Source: Sphingomonas zeae (lineage in GTDB: Bacteria; Pseudomonadota; Alphaproteobacteria; Sphingomonadales; Sphingomonadaceae). Taken from it: DNA of 64,000 nt. The position numbers and the translations under genes are program-made. The notes beneath the pieces were generated by a model. The model did no database searches. It worked only from the letters and a program-made list of their open reading frames with translations, and was not told the origin of the DNA. The stretch lies in contig NZ_JACIFA010000003.1 of assembly GCF_014197135.1 (NCBI RefSeq), positions 62,001 to 126,000 of the forward strand, given 5' to 3'. Positions 1 through 9,323 of the stretch are shown one piece after another; within the stretch, counting starts at the first letter, position 1; each line of letters opens with the position of its first letter.

Positions 1-276
1 CTGGCGCGGATCGTTCATGTCGACCGCGGACAGCGGATAGCGATCGAGAACATAACCGCCGGGTGTCCAGCGGATCGCGCGAACATGCGTTCCGTCGACC
101 GGATCGTTCAAGGCCTCGGCCACGCGCACCATCAACAGGATGTTGCCGCTCGGCAATCGCGTCATGCCTGGGTTGAAAGCGCCCAGCACATAAGTCGGCT
201 CGGATATGCCGCGGCGAAGCGGAGAGCGGGACAGATCGACATCGTCGGGGCGGAAGATCAACTGGTCGTCGGACAT
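1..276 (-). CDS. Glycoside hydrolase family 130-like protein, N-terminal part (cut by window edge)
   Basis: Reading leftward from an ATG at 276, the frame stays open to the window edge and gives 92 residues. The segment FNPGMTRLPSGNILLMVRVA, at about residues 36-55, resembles the first blade of GH130 enzymes. These act on beta-1,4-mannosides or manno-oligosaccharides as phosphorylases or hydrolases with a five-bladed propeller fold. The catalytic Asp and most of the propeller lie outside the window, so phosphorylase cannot be separated from hydrolase. The gene sits 78 bases downstream of the tetR-type gene on the same strand. No signal peptide is visible, which suggests a cytoplasmic enzyme. 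The family call rests on one short conserved stretch and is moderate. Confidence 0.62.
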   Translation of the reverse strand, partial: MSDDQLIFRPDDVDLSRSPLRRGISEPTYVLGAFNPGMTRLPSGNILLMVRVAEALNDPVDGTHVRAIRWTPGGYVLDRYPLSAVDMNDPRQ

Positions 277-354
277 GGCCCGCAAACGCCTGCTGTCATC
301 CCGCGTTCCCAATCTCCTCGCCGCGATCTTCCCGCCCGGGTCAACCTGCCCCGA

Positions 355-987
355 TTAATCCGCCGTCGCGACCTTCAGGAACACCGACCAGCGGTGCTCG
401 AAGAAATTGGCCGGTGTCAGCCCGTTGAAGGGATCGGGCAGGTCGAACTGCATCCGGCGGCTAGGCCCGTCCAGGACGTCGGCCAGCAGGTTGAACAACG
501 CCAGAGCGGTGTCGTCACGGCGCAAGAGTCCGGCATCCTGCGACGCCTGGATACACGCGATGATCGGATCGGCGAGAATGCGGTCCCAGGTCGCGAAGCG
601 ATGCCGCAATTCCTCTGAAAAAATAGCCTCCGATGTCAGGAAGGCCATGAATCGGACCGAATCGGGTTCGACGCAAAAGGAAAAGAACCGACGTGCCGAG
701 CTCTTCAGGCGCTCAAGCGGATTGGCGCCGCTGCTGTCATTGAGCATGGCCTGGTTCAAGCGATCAAGGTCACGCGTCACGACCGCGTCGAGCAGCGCCA
801 TCTTGCCAGCATAGCGACGATAGATGGTATGCTTGCTAACCCCGACGGATAAGGCGATTTCCTCCATCGAGGTTCCCTCGATCCCGCGGCTGCAAAATGC
901 CTCGCGGGCGCCGGACAGGATGATATCGTCAATATGCTGCGCCTGCTCCCGTGTCGGGCGTCCAGCGGTCCGTTTGGTAGCTGTCAT
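355..987 (-). CDS. TetR/AcrR-family transcriptional repressor
   Basis: This 210-residue protein has the usual TetR length. Its N-terminal helix-turn-helix covers about residues 20-65: a first helix with REAFCSRGIEGTSMEEIA, then VGVSKHTIYRRYAGK as turn and recognition helix. The C-terminal half (about 85-205) is the ligand-binding and dimerisation part and resembles AefR-like domains. The gene is divergent from the RND efflux operon starting at 1116, with about 130 bases between the two starts. That is the classic layout for a local repressor such as AcrR or NalC that is released when an efflux substrate binds. The effector is unknown. An imperfect inverted repeat lies between the two genes. 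Confidence 0.9.
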   Translation of the reverse strand: MTATKRTAGRPTREQAQHIDDIILSGAREAFCSRGIEGTSMEEIALSVGVSKHTIYRRYAGKMALLDAVVTRDLDRLNQAMLNDSSGANPLERLKSSARRFFSFCVEPDSVRFMAFLTSEAIFSEELRHRFATWDRILADPIIACIQASQDAGLLRRDDTALALFNLLADVLDGPSRRMQFDLPDPFNGLTPANFFEHRWSVFLKVATAD

Positions 988-1030
988 GGGTCCCTTCTGC
1001 TTTTTCCCTCGGCATAGGTCAAATTTAATT

Positions 1031-1059
1031 GCACCTATCCGTTGCTTTTTTGCAGGTGC
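1031..1059. promoter_or_regulatory. Candidate TetR operator between the repressor and the efflux operon
   Basis: The half-sites GCACCT (1031-1036) and AGGTGC (1054-1059) form an inverted repeat. It extends to 7 of 8 matching bases with the flanking TT/GA. The arms are separated by a T-rich 17-base spacer. The repeat lies between the divergent starts, where a TetR dimer would block both promoters. This is pattern-based only; spacer length varies in this family. Confidence 0.35.
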
Positions 1060-1115
1060 GAGGTAGAGGGGGAGCGAATGACTTAAACGTCATGTGCTTC
1101 AGGGAGTTTCACGGC

Positions 1116-2303
1116 GTGCCCAAAATTACCGTCCTGGGGTCGTCGCTTGCGATGACATTGGTTCTGGCGGCGTGCGGACAGGGATCGTCGCAGCAGGAGC
1201 AGGCCGCTCCGCCGCCGCCCGTCGTCACGGCGATCACGGTGCAATCCGCCGCGGTGCCCAACATCATCGAATTGCCCGGCCGAATCGAGGCGATGCGCAC
1301 TGCCGAGGTGCGCGCCCGGACCGACGGCATCGTCGAGGCGCGTCTCTATAAGGAGGGCACCGACGTCGCCGAAGGGCAGCCGTTGTTCCGGATTGACCAG
1401 CGCGATTACCGCGCACAGGTGCAACAGGCCCAGGCGGCACTCGCCCGTGCCCAGGCGGCGCGCGCCAATTCCGCTTCGATTGTCCGGCGCTACCAGCCGC
1501 TGGTCGCGGAGCGCGCGGTCAGCGCGCAGGAGTTCGACGCCGCACAGGCAGATTTGCGACAAGCCGACGCCAGCGTTACCGATGCCCGCGCCGCCCTGTC
1601 GCGTGCGCAGTTGCAGCTGAGCTATACCATCGTACGCGCGCCGATCGCGGGGCGCGCGGGGCGTGCGCAGGTGACTCAGGGCGCGCTGGTCAGCGCGACT
1701 CAGGCCACGCCGCTGACCCAGGTCGACCAGATGTCGCCCATTTATGCTGTCTTCACCCAGTCCAGTGCAGCGCTGTCCGAACTGATCCAGCAGTCCCGCT
1801 CGGGCGGCCTCGCATTGCCGAACCTGTCGCATGTCACCGTGCGGCTGACCCTGGAGGACGGCACCGAATATGGACCGACCGGCCAATTGGACTTTGCCGG
1901 GCAAACCGTTGATCCGACCACGGGCAGCCAGCAGCTTCGCGCGCAATTCCCCAACCCGAACCGCATGTTGTTGCCCGGTCAGTTTGTTCGGGCGCACGTC
2001 AATGCGGGGACGATTCGCAACGGCATCTCGGTGCCGCAACGTGCAGTCCAGCTGAGCAACCAGGCGGCGTCCGTGATGGTGGTCGACGGATCGGGCACGG
2101 TTCAGTCGCGCCCGGTGAAGCTCGGCGGGCAGGTCGGAGGCAACTGGGTCATCCTGTCCGGATTGAAACCCGGCGAGAAGGTTGTGACCGAAGGCTGGCA
2201 GAAGGTTCAGCCCGGCCAGAAGGTCCGCATCCAGTCGCCGGGCCAGGCCGCGCCCTCACAGGCGCAGGGGCAGCCGGGCGGACAGCCCGGCGCGGCCCGC
2301 TGA
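1116..2303 (+). CDS. RND efflux periplasmic adaptor (membrane fusion) lipoprotein
   Basis: This is a 395-residue adaptor linking an inner-membrane RND pump to an outer-membrane channel. The start is taken as GTG 1116, which has AGGGAG nine bases upstream; ATG 1092 and ATG 1029 are in frame but poorly placed. The N-terminus is a lipoprotein signal with lipobox LAAC and Cys20. The lipoyl/barrel-sandwich halves flank an Ala/Gln-rich coiled-coil hairpin at about residues 95-165 (repeated QAQAALARAQAARA-type helices). Beta-barrel and membrane-proximal domains follow, and the C-terminal tail is rich in Gln, Gly and Pro. It is 18 bases upstream of the pump gene, as in acrAB and mexAB operons, and is probably controlled by the divergent TetR protein. 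Confidence 0.92.
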   Translation: MPKITVLGSSLAMTLVLAACGQGSSQQEQAAPPPPVVTAITVQSAAVPNIIELPGRIEAMRTAEVRARTDGIVEARLYKEGTDVAEGQPLFRIDQRDYRAQVQQAQAALARAQAARANSASIVRRYQPLVAERAVSAQEFDAAQADLRQADASVTDARAALSRAQLQLSYTIVRAPIAGRAGRAQVTQGALVSATQATPLTQVDQMSPIYAVFTQSSAALSELIQQSRSGGLALPNLSHVTVRLTLEDGTEYGPTGQLDFAGQTVDPTTGSQQLRAQFPNPNRMLLPGQFVRAHVNAGTIRNGISVPQRAVQLSNQAASVMVVDGSGTVQSRPVKLGGQVGGNWVILSGLKPGEKVVTEGWQKVQPGQKVRIQSPGQAAPSQAQGQPGGQPGAAR

Positions 2304-2321
2304 TCGCCGGAGTAGAGCATC

Positions 2322-5300
2322 ATGAACCGTTTCTTTGTCTATCACCCAGTCTTTGCCTGGGTGATCGCGCTCTTCATTGCACTATTCGGTGTGATTTCGC
2401 TGCGACTGCTGCCGATCGAAAATTATCCCTCGGTCGCGCCTCCCGCGCTGAACCTTGCGATCAGCTATAACGGCGCCGATGCCGAAGTGATGGACCGTTC
2501 GGTGACCGCTGTCATCGAGAAGGAGCTGAACGGCGTCGATAATTTCCTCTATATGGCGTCGACCAGCCGTTCCAACGGCACCGCGCAGATCACCGTGACC
2601 TTCAAGCCAGGCACCAACCTGGACGTGGCGCGCACGCAGGTCCAGGATCGCCTGAGCCGCGCCGAACCGCGCCTGCCGCAGGAGGTCCGCGCGCTTGGCA
2701 TCCAGGTGACCGAGGGGTCGGCGGGATTTCTTGAAGTCATCACGCTCAGTTCCAAGTCCGGCCGGACCACGCCGGTCGAGATGGGCAATTTTGCTGAAAA
2801 CAACATCCGCAACGAGTTGCGCCGGATCGATGGCGTGGGTGACGTGCAGCTGTTCGGCTCGCCTTACGCGATGCGTATCTGGCTCGATCCGCAGAAGCTG
2901 GCAGGCTATAATCTATCGGCCTCCGAGGCGCTGGCCGCGGTGCAGGAGCAGAACAGCCAGACGGCCGGCGGTTCGCTCGGCGCGCAGCCGCTCACCCGCA
3001 CCGCCGAGTTCACCGCGCAGATCATCACCCAGAACCGCTTCGCCACGCCCGAGCAGTTCCGCCAGATCATCATCCGCGCCAACCCCGACGGGTCGGCCGT
3101 GCGGCTGGGCGATGTCGCCCGCGTCGAGTTGGGCAAGGACAATTACGGCTTCCGCCTGACCCTGAACGGCAAGGAGACGGTCGGTCTGGCCGTCCAGCTG
3201 GCCAGCGGTGCGAACGCGCTGGCGACGGCGGACGCCGTGGCGGCCAAGATGAAGCAGCTTGAGGCGAGCTTCCCGGCCGATCTGACCTGGCGCGTCCCCT
3301 TCACCACGACGCCGTTCATCACCGCATCGGTCGACAGCGTCATCCATACGCTGGTCGAGGCAATGATCCTCGTCTTCCTGGTGATGTTCCTGTTCCTTCA
3401 GAACTGGCGCGCCACGCTGATCCCGGCGATCGTCGTGCCGATCGCTCTCGGCGGTGCCTGTATCGGCCTGCTGGCGTTCGGCTTCTCGATCAACACGCTG
3501 TCGCTGTTCGGCATGGTCGTGGCGATCGGCATTCTGGTCGACGACGCGATCGTGGTCGTCGAGAATGTCGAGCGTATCATGTCGGAGGAGGGGCTGAGCC
3601 CCCGCCGCGCAACCGTCAAGGCGATGGGCCAGATCACCGGCGCGATCATCGGCATTACGCTGGTGCTGGTCGCGGTGTTCATCCCGATGGCCTTCTTCCC
3701 CGGTTCGACGGGCGGCATCTATCGCCAGTTCTCGGTGACGTTGGCCGTGTCGATCTTCTTCTCGGCCGTGCTCGCGCTGACGCTGACGCCCGCACTCTGC
3801 GCGACGCTGCTGAAGCAGGAGGACGCGCATCTGGAGAATCGTCCCGAACCCAAGCCGGGCATCCGTGGCCTGCCGCGCCGTTTCTTCAACTGGTTCAACG
3901 ACAAGTTCGGCCGGGGTACGGAAAAATACTCGGGCGGCGTGAAGCGGATGATGTCGCGTCCGGTGCGCTGGCTGGCGGTCTTCGGCGTCGTCGTCGTCAT
4001 TACCGGCCTGATGTTCACCCGCCTTCCCGGCGGCTTCCTGCCGACCGAGGACCAGGGCTATATCTTCGTGTCCTATGACGCGGCCCCCGGCGCCACGCTG
4101 GAGCGGACGGGCGAGGCGATTACCAAGGTCGAGAAGTTCCTCCACGCTCAGCCGCAGGTGTCGGACATCGTGTCGGTCGCGGGGTTCAACTTCTTCGGGC
4201 AGGGCCAGGCGGCGGGCATCTCGTTCGTCAACCTGAAGCCATGGCATGACCGCAAGGGCGTCGAGAACAATTCGACCACGCTGGTCGGCAAAACGATGGG
4301 CTTCGTTCAGTCGATCCCGGAGGCGACCATCTTCGCGCTCGATCCGCCCCCGATCCAGGCGCTGGGCAACGCAACCGGCTTCTCGATGAAGATCGAGGAT
4401 CGCTCGGGCCTGGGTGCGGTCGCCTTGCAGCAGGCGCAGGGCGCGATCCTGGCCAAGGCGTCGCAGAACAAGGTGCTGATGGGGGTCCGCCCAGAAGGTT
4501 TGGGACCGGCTCCGCAGCTTTATGTCGATATCGATCGCATCCAGGCGCGGGCGCTGGGCCTTCAGATTGCGGATGTGAACCAGACGCTGTCAATCGCCTT
4601 CGGCTCGGCCTATGCCAACGACTTTGTCCGCGACGGCAATGTGTTGCGCGTCTATCTCCAGGCCGATGCGCCGCAGCGCATGTCGCCCGAGGACGTGCTG
4701 GCGCTGCGCGTGCGCAATACGCAGGGCAATATGGTGCCGTTCTCCGCCTTCACGAAGGTTCGGTGGCAGAATGGGCCGCAGCAGCTGGAGCGGTATAACG
4801 GCTATCCGTCGCTGACCGTCTCGGGCATGGCGGCGCCCGGTCAGTCGACCGGCACCGCGCTGAAGGAAATGGAGAAGATCGCACGCGAGGTAATGCCCGC
4901 CGGCATGAGCTTCGAGTGGACCGGCACCGCTTTTGAAGAGCAACAGGCGGGTGGTCAGATCGGCCTTCTGCTGGGCCTGTCGCTGATCGTCGTCTTCCTG
5001 CTGCTCGCGGCGCTGTATGAAAGCTGGGCGATCCCGCTGGCGGTGTTGCTGGTGGTGCCGTTCGGCGTGCTGGGCGCAGTGTTGATGACCATCTTCCGGG
5101 GCTTCTCGGCGGACGTGTACTTCAACGTCGGGCTCATCACGATCATCGGTCTGGCGGCCAAGAACGCGATCCTGATCGTGGAGTTCGCGATCGAGGACGA
5201 GGAAGGGGGGCGCACGCCCTTTGAGGCGACCGTAGAGGCGGCCCGCCAGCGTCTGCGCCCGATCCTCATGACCAGCCTCGCCTTCATCCTGGGCATGGTA

Positions 5301-5534
5301 CCGCTGTTCATCGCGACGGGTGCGGGCGCGGCCAGCCGCCGGGCGGTCGGCACGGGTGTGATGGGCGGCATGATCGCGGCGACGGCGTTCGGCATCTTCT
5401 TCACGCCGGTCTTCTACATCGCGGCCAAGAAGTGGCTGGCGCGCGAGCATGACCATGAGGCGGCAGATGCCGACGAGGAAGCGCGCGAGCGTGACGCACG
5501 AACCGGCGAAGAGGAGGGTCAGGCCCATGCATAA
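2322..5534 (+). CDS. RND efflux pump, HAE1 family (AcrB/MexB-like)
   Basis: At 1,070 residues this is a full-length hydrophobe/amphiphile efflux pump, a proton-driven trimer of the inner membrane. TM1 is at about residues 9-29, followed by the large periplasmic porter loop. A TM cluster at about 340-480 holds the proton-relay pair Asp407-Asp408 in GILVDDAIVVVENVERIM. The second periplasmic loop and second TM cluster carry Lys947 in GLAAKNAILIVEFA, matching the AcrB relay lysine. The C-terminus is acidic and charged (HDHEAADADEEARERDARTG). It overlaps the outer-membrane channel gene by 8 bases (ATGCATAA), so the two are probably translationally coupled. Substrates cannot be read from the sequence; drugs, solvents and detergents are typical for the family. 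Confidence 0.97.
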   Translation: MNRFFVYHPVFAWVIALFIALFGVISLRLLPIENYPSVAPPALNLAISYNGADAEVMDRSVTAVIEKELNGVDNFLYMASTSRSNGTAQITVTFKPGTNLDVARTQVQDRLSRAEPRLPQEVRALGIQVTEGSAGFLEVITLSSKSGRTTPVEMGNFAENNIRNELRRIDGVGDVQLFGSPYAMRIWLDPQKLAGYNLSASEALAAVQEQNSQTAGGSLGAQPLTRTAEFTAQIITQNRFATPEQFRQIIIRANPDGSAVRLGDVARVELGKDNYGFRLTLNGKETVGLAVQLASGANALATADAVAAKMKQLEASFPADLTWRVPFTTTPFITASVDSVIHTLVEAMILVFLVMFLFLQNWRATLIPAIVVPIALGGACIGLLAFGFSINTLSLFGMVVAIGILVDDAIVVVENVERIMSEEGLSPRRATVKAMGQITGAIIGITLVLVAVFIPMAFFPGSTGGIYRQFSVTLAVSIFFSAVLALTLTPALCATLLKQEDAHLENRPEPKPGIRGLPRRFFNWFNDKFGRGTEKYSGGVKRMMSRPVRWLAVFGVVVVITGLMFTRLPGGFLPTEDQGYIFVSYDAAPGATLERTGEAITKVEKFLHAQPQVSDIVSVAGFNFFGQGQAAGISFVNLKPWHDRKGVENNSTTLVGKTMGFVQSIPEATIFALDPPPIQALGNATGFSMKIEDRSGLGAVALQQAQGAILAKASQNKVLMGVRPEGLGPAPQLYVDIDRIQARALGLQIADVNQTLSIAFGSAYANDFVRDGNVLRVYLQADAPQRMSPEDVLALRVRNTQGNMVPFSAFTKVRWQNGPQQLERYNGYPSLTVSGMAAPGQSTGTALKEMEKIAREVMPAGMSFEWTGTAFEEQQAGGQIGLLLGLSLIVVFLLLAALYESWAIPLAVLLVVPFGVLGAVLMTIFRGFSADVYFNVGLITIIGLAAKNAILIVEFAIEDEEGGRTPFEATVEAARQRLRPILMTSLAFILGMVPLFIATGAGAASRRAVGTGVMGGMIAATAFGIFFTPVFYIAAKKWLAREHDHEAADADEEARERDARTGEEEGQAHA

Positions 5535-6996
5535 CGCCTTTACCCGCACGGCCGCCGCGCTGGCCCTTACCAGCGCGCTGGCGGGCTGCAATCTGGCGCC
5601 GAAATATCATCAGCCGATCGCACCCGTCTCCGCTACTTATCCCGAGGCGGTGAGCGGCACACGAACGGCAGCCGAGATCGGCTGGCGCGAGTTCTTCGGC
5701 GACGAACAGCTCAAGGCCTACATCGCCGCCGCGCTCGCCAACAACCGTGACCTGGCCCAGGCCGTGGCACGGGTGGCGCAGGCGCGGGCGCAGTACCGCA
5801 TCCAGGATGCGCAGCGGCTGCCCGCGCTCGACGCGACGGCGGGGGCATCGCGGACGCGCGTTCCGCTTAACTCGCTGGGTTTCGGCAACGCGATCCCCGG
5901 CGCGGGCAATGCGGAAAATCCGACCTCGATCACTTATAACCAGTTCTCGCTGGGCGCGCGGGTGTCCAGCTTCGAGTTGGATTTCTGGGGTCGGGTCCGC
6001 AATCTGTCGGAGGCGCAACGGCGGCAATATCTGGCGACGGTCGAGGCCGAGCGCGCCTTCCGCCTGTCGCTGGTGGGTCAGGTCGCTGCGACCTATCTCC
6101 AGATCCGGGCGGCCGAGGAGCAGATCGCGCTGGCCGAACAGACGGTGACCAGCCGCCGCGAAGGGCTGGCCATCGCCAAGCGGCGGATGGATGCGGGCGT
6201 CACCTCCAGCGTCGATTACGATCAGGCCGCCGCGCTGCTGACCCAGGCGGAGACGCAACTGGCCGAGCTGCGCCGGACGGTCGCGCAGTCACAGAACCTG
6301 CTGACCGTATTGGTCGGCGGCCCGATCACCGGGCCGCTTCCGGCCGGACGGCGTCTGGGTGACCAGAACCAGTTCGCCGCGATCGAACCGGGGCTTCCGT
6401 CCGCGCTGCTGGTCAACCGGCCCGACATATTGCAGGCCGAGCAGCAATTGCTGGCCGCCAACGCCAATATCGGCGCGGCACGCGCGGCCTTCCTGCCCAG
6501 CATTTCGCTGACCGGGCTGGCGGGCTTCGTCTCGCCTGCACTCAGCAGCCTGATTGACGGCAATTCGACCCAATATCAGGTGCAGGGCGCGGCGTTGCTG
6601 CCGATCTTCGACTGGGGGCGTCGCAATGCGCAGTTGAAGCTCAGCCGCGCGCAGGCGGACGAACTGACCGCCGCCTATCAGCGGACCGTGCAGGGCGCCT
6701 TTCGCGAGGTGGCCGACGCGCTGGTCGCGCGGCGTCGCTATGCCGAGCAGATCGAGGCGCAGACCCGGGCGGTGGACGCGCAGCGGCGGCTCGCCCGCAC
6801 GGCGCGGCTTCGCTACACCAACGGCATCGCCATCTATCTCGAGGTGCTGGATGCCGAGCGCAATCTGTTCTCCGCCGAGCAGCAACTCCTGACGCTGCGC
6901 AGTGCCGCCCTTCAGAATGACGTCACCCTGTATGTCGCGCTGGGCGGTGGCTTGCGCGAGGGCGGAGCGGCGTCCACGGTTCCCGCGTCCGGCTAA
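5527..6996 (+). CDS. Outer-membrane efflux lipoprotein, NodT/OprM family (TolC-like)
   Basis: This 489-residue channel completes the tripartite pump. The start at ATG 5527 follows a GAGGAGG-type ribosome binding site and gives a clean lipoprotein signal ending LAGC with Cys21. The longer in-frame ATG at 5449 would place a charged stretch before it. Two OEP repeats follow (about residues 60-265 and 285-475) with long Ala/Gln/Arg helices such as LAQAVARVAQARAQYRIQDA and the family-typical VNRPDILQAEQQLLAANANI. It is the last gene of the operon, and a GC-rich hairpin lies 33 bases after its stop. Confidence 0.95.
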   Translation: MHNAFTRTAAALALTSALAGCNLAPKYHQPIAPVSATYPEAVSGTRTAAEIGWREFFGDEQLKAYIAAALANNRDLAQAVARVAQARAQYRIQDAQRLPALDATAGASRTRVPLNSLGFGNAIPGAGNAENPTSITYNQFSLGARVSSFELDFWGRVRNLSEAQRRQYLATVEAERAFRLSLVGQVAATYLQIRAAEEQIALAEQTVTSRREGLAIAKRRMDAGVTSSVDYDQAAALLTQAETQLAELRRTVAQSQNLLTVLVGGPITGPLPAGRRLGDQNQFAAIEPGLPSALLVNRPDILQAEQQLLAANANIGAARAAFLPSISLTGLAGFVSPALSSLIDGNSTQYQVQGAALLPIFDWGRRNAQLKLSRAQADELTAAYQRTVQGAFREVADALVARRRYAEQIEAQTRAVDAQRRLARTARLRYTNGIAIYLEVLDAERNLFSAEQQLLTLRSAALQNDVTLYVALGGGLREGGAASTVPASG

Positions 6997-7029
6997 ATCC
7001 CCGAACCCCCGGCCGACGCGGTTGAGCGA

Positions 7030-7061
7030 GGGGCGTACGGGATCCTCCCCCCGTGCGCCCC
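7030..7061 (+). terminator. Likely terminator of the RND efflux operon
   Basis: GGGGCGTACGGG (7030-7041) pairs with CCCGTGCGCCCC (7050-7061), a 12-base stem with a single G-U wobble, followed by TTTGCTTTG. It sits between the efflux operon and mtnP. The T-tract is interrupted, so termination efficiency is uncertain. Confidence 0.6.
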
Positions 7062-7115
7062 TTTGCTTTGCCGAGCGGAGCGCCTAACCGGCGGATCGTG
7101 TAACAGGAGGGCGTC

Positions 7116-7994
7116 ATGACGGGATGGACGATCGGGATCATTGGCGGCTCGGGCCTTTATGCGATCGACGCGCTAGAGGATGTCGAGAGGCTGGTTGTCG
7201 ACACGCCCTGGGGCGCGCCGTCCGACACGCTGGTGCGGGGACGGATCGGCGCGGTCCGTTTTGTCTTCCTGCCGCGCCACGGCCGGGGTCATCGTCTGTC
7301 GCCGACCGAGGTGAACGCCCGCGCCAATATCCATGCGCTGAAGCTGGCAGGGTGCACCGACATCCTGGCCCTTTCCGCCATCGGTTCTCTGCGGGAAGAG
7401 CTGCCGCCGGGCCATTTCGTCGCGGTGGACCAATTTATCGACCGAACCGTGCACCGCGATACCAGCTTCTTCGGCGCCGGGCTGATCGCCCATGTCTCGA
7501 TGGCCGATCCGGTATGCCCGCGCCTCTCGACCCTGGCAGCCCACGCGGGCGAACGCGCAGGCGCGCGGATGGTCCATGGCGGCACCTATCTGGCGATGGA
7601 GGGACCGCAATTCTCGACGCGCGCCGAAAGCCATCTCTATCGCCAATGGGGCGCCGACGTGATCGGCATGACAGCCATGCCCGAGGCCAAGCTCGCCCGC
7701 GAGGCGGAGCTTCCCTATGCGCTGATCGGTATGGTCACCGACTATGACTGCTGGCGCGAGGATGAGGCCCATGTCGAGGTCGATGCCGTGCTGGCGCAGC
7801 TCGTCGCCAATGGGGCCAAGGCGCGGACGCTGGTCGCAGAACTGGCCGCTATCCTGCCCGAAGCGCGGACCGCTTCGCCGATCGACACCGTGCTCGACCA
7901 GGCGCTCATTACGCATATCTCACATGTCGACCGGGCCAAGGCGGAAAGCCTCGGCCCGATCGTGTCGCGGGTGCTCGCCAAGCGAGACGGCTGA
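7116..7994 (+). CDS. mtnP: S-methyl-5'-thioadenosine phosphorylase
   Basis: This 292-residue enzyme phosphorolyses methylthioadenosine, a by-product of polyamine synthesis, to adenine and methylthioribose-1-phosphate for methionine salvage. Family marks are the N-terminal phosphate-binding loop IGIIGGSGLY (residues 6-15), the FLPRHGRGH segment, the purine-site stretch MEGPQFSTRAESHLYRQWGA, and IGMTAMPEAKLAREAELPYA. A strong AGGAGG site precedes the ATG. It appears monocistronic and ends 3 bases before the convergent MFS permease gene. A purine nucleoside phosphorylase reading is less likely because the MTAP-specific stretches fit better. Confidence 0.94.
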   Translation: MTGWTIGIIGGSGLYAIDALEDVERLVVDTPWGAPSDTLVRGRIGAVRFVFLPRHGRGHRLSPTEVNARANIHALKLAGCTDILALSAIGSLREELPPGHFVAVDQFIDRTVHRDTSFFGAGLIAHVSMADPVCPRLSTLAAHAGERAGARMVHGGTYLAMEGPQFSTRAESHLYRQWGADVIGMTAMPEAKLAREAELPYALIGMVTDYDCWREDEAHVEVDAVLAQLVANGAKARTLVAELAAILPEARTASPIDTVLDQALITHISHVDRAKAESLGPIVSRVLAKRDG

Positions 7995-7997
7995 GGG

Positions 7998-9290
7998 TCA
8001 ATCCTCGACGATCTGGCTGTTCGTCCGCGTGTCGCGCATCCGCAAATAGACGATCAGCGAAATGCCAATCATGACAGTGACGTACCAGTAGAAGCCCTGC
8101 TCGAATCCCGACCTCTTGAACAGCAGTGCGACCGATTCCGCCGTACCGCCGAAGATTGTGTTGGCCAGCGCATAGGGCAGGGCGACGCCCAGAGCGCGGA
8201 TATGCGCCGGGAACAGCTCGGCCTTCACCACCGCATTGATCGAGGTATAGCCGGTCACGATGATGAGCGCGCCCATCACCAGCGCGCCCGCCACGATCGG
8301 ATCGCGCGTCGTCTCCAGCGTCGAGAAGATCGGATAGGTCAGCAACACGCCCGCGATGCCGAAAGCGACCATCAGCGGCTTGCGGCCGATCCGGTCCGAC
8401 AGCCCACCCGCCAATGGCTGGAGCAGCATGAAAACGAACAGCGTGACGGCGTTGATCTGGCTCGCGACCTCACGGCTGAAGCCGCTGGTGTTGACCAGGA
8501 ATTTCTGCATGTAGATCGAATAGGCATAGAAGGCGAGCGTGCCCCCAGCGGTCAGCAGCATGACCGTCAACGTTTCCCTGGGGTGTTTCGTGAAAAGCTG
8601 GATCAGCCCCGATTGCGGCGCGCCCTCCTTCTTGACGTTCTCGAAGCTCTTGGTTTCGGCCAGTCCGCGCCGGATATAGAAGACGACGATCGCCAGCACC
8701 GCGCCCAGCGCGAAGGGAATGCGCCAGCCCCATTCGTCCAGCGCCGCCTCGGTCATCGTCGACTGGAGGATCAGCAGGACGCAAATGGCGAGCAGCTGCC
8801 CCGAAATCAGCGTGACATATTGAAAGGACGAGAAGAAGCCACGCCGGTCCTTGCCCGCCATTTCGGAGAGATAGGTGGCACTGGCGCCATATTCGCCGCC
8901 GACCGACAGGCCCTGCATCAGCCGCGCCAGAACCAGCAGGGCAGGCGCGGCCAAGCCGATCGTCGCATAGCCGGGCGTCGCGGCGATGATGAGCGAGCCC
9001 ATGCACATCAGCGTCACCGACAAGGTCAGACCCGCCTTGCGGCCTTTGCGATCGGCATAGATGCCCATCACCCAGGCCCCGATCGGCCGCATCACGAAGC
9101 CGACCGCAAAGACGGCGGCTGCGCTCAAAAGCTGTGCGGTGCGGTTCTCCGACGGAAAGAAGTGCGGGGCGAAATATAGGGTAAAGGCGGAGTAGACATA
9201 CCAGTCGAACCACTCGACCAGATTGCCGGTCGATCCGCCGATGATGGATTTCAGGCGATGCCGATCAAGATCGGCGGTGGCGTTCGACAT
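7998..9290 (-). CDS. MFS transporter, metabolite:H+ symporter (MHS) family, KgtP-like
   Basis: This 430-residue protein has 12 predicted membrane segments. The MHS signature is clear: the start GGSTGNLVEWFDWYVYSAFT, the loop 2-3 motif GIYADRKGRKAGLTLSV and the loop 4 motif RLMQGLSVGGEYGASATYLS. Family members import alpha-ketoglutarate, citrate, proline/betaine or shikimate with protons. The KgtP-like N-terminus and its position downstream of dctA and a porin on the same strand point to an organic acid. The substrate is inferred from context only. It starts 33 bases after the end of the broken porin gene, so co-transcription is plausible. Confidence 0.9.
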   Translation of the reverse strand: MSNATADLDRHRLKSIIGGSTGNLVEWFDWYVYSAFTLYFAPHFFPSENRTAQLLSAAAVFAVGFVMRPIGAWVMGIYADRKGRKAGLTLSVTLMCMGSLIIAATPGYATIGLAAPALLVLARLMQGLSVGGEYGASATYLSEMAGKDRRGFFSSFQYVTLISGQLLAICVLLILQSTMTEAALDEWGWRIPFALGAVLAIVVFYIRRGLAETKSFENVKKEGAPQSGLIQLFTKHPRETLTVMLLTAGGTLAFYAYSIYMQKFLVNTSGFSREVASQINAVTLFVFMLLQPLAGGLSDRIGRKPLMVAFGIAGVLLTYPIFSTLETTRDPIVAGALVMGALIIVTGYTSINAVVKAELFPAHIRALGVALPYALANTIFGGTAESVALLFKRSGFEQGFYWYVTVMIGISLIVYLRMRDTRTNSQIVED

Positions 9291-9323
9291 GGTCTACTCC
9301 CCTATTGTCTGGCTTTCCGAATG

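Noticed and set aside
85..618. 177-codon plus-strand frame at the window start
   Set aside because: Antisense to the GH130-like fragment and the TetR gene, both with recognisable family patterns.
2913..4247. 444-codon minus-strand frame inside the RND pump gene
   Set aside because: Shadow of the pump gene; the product is Arg/His/Asp-rich as expected for a GC-rich antisense frame.
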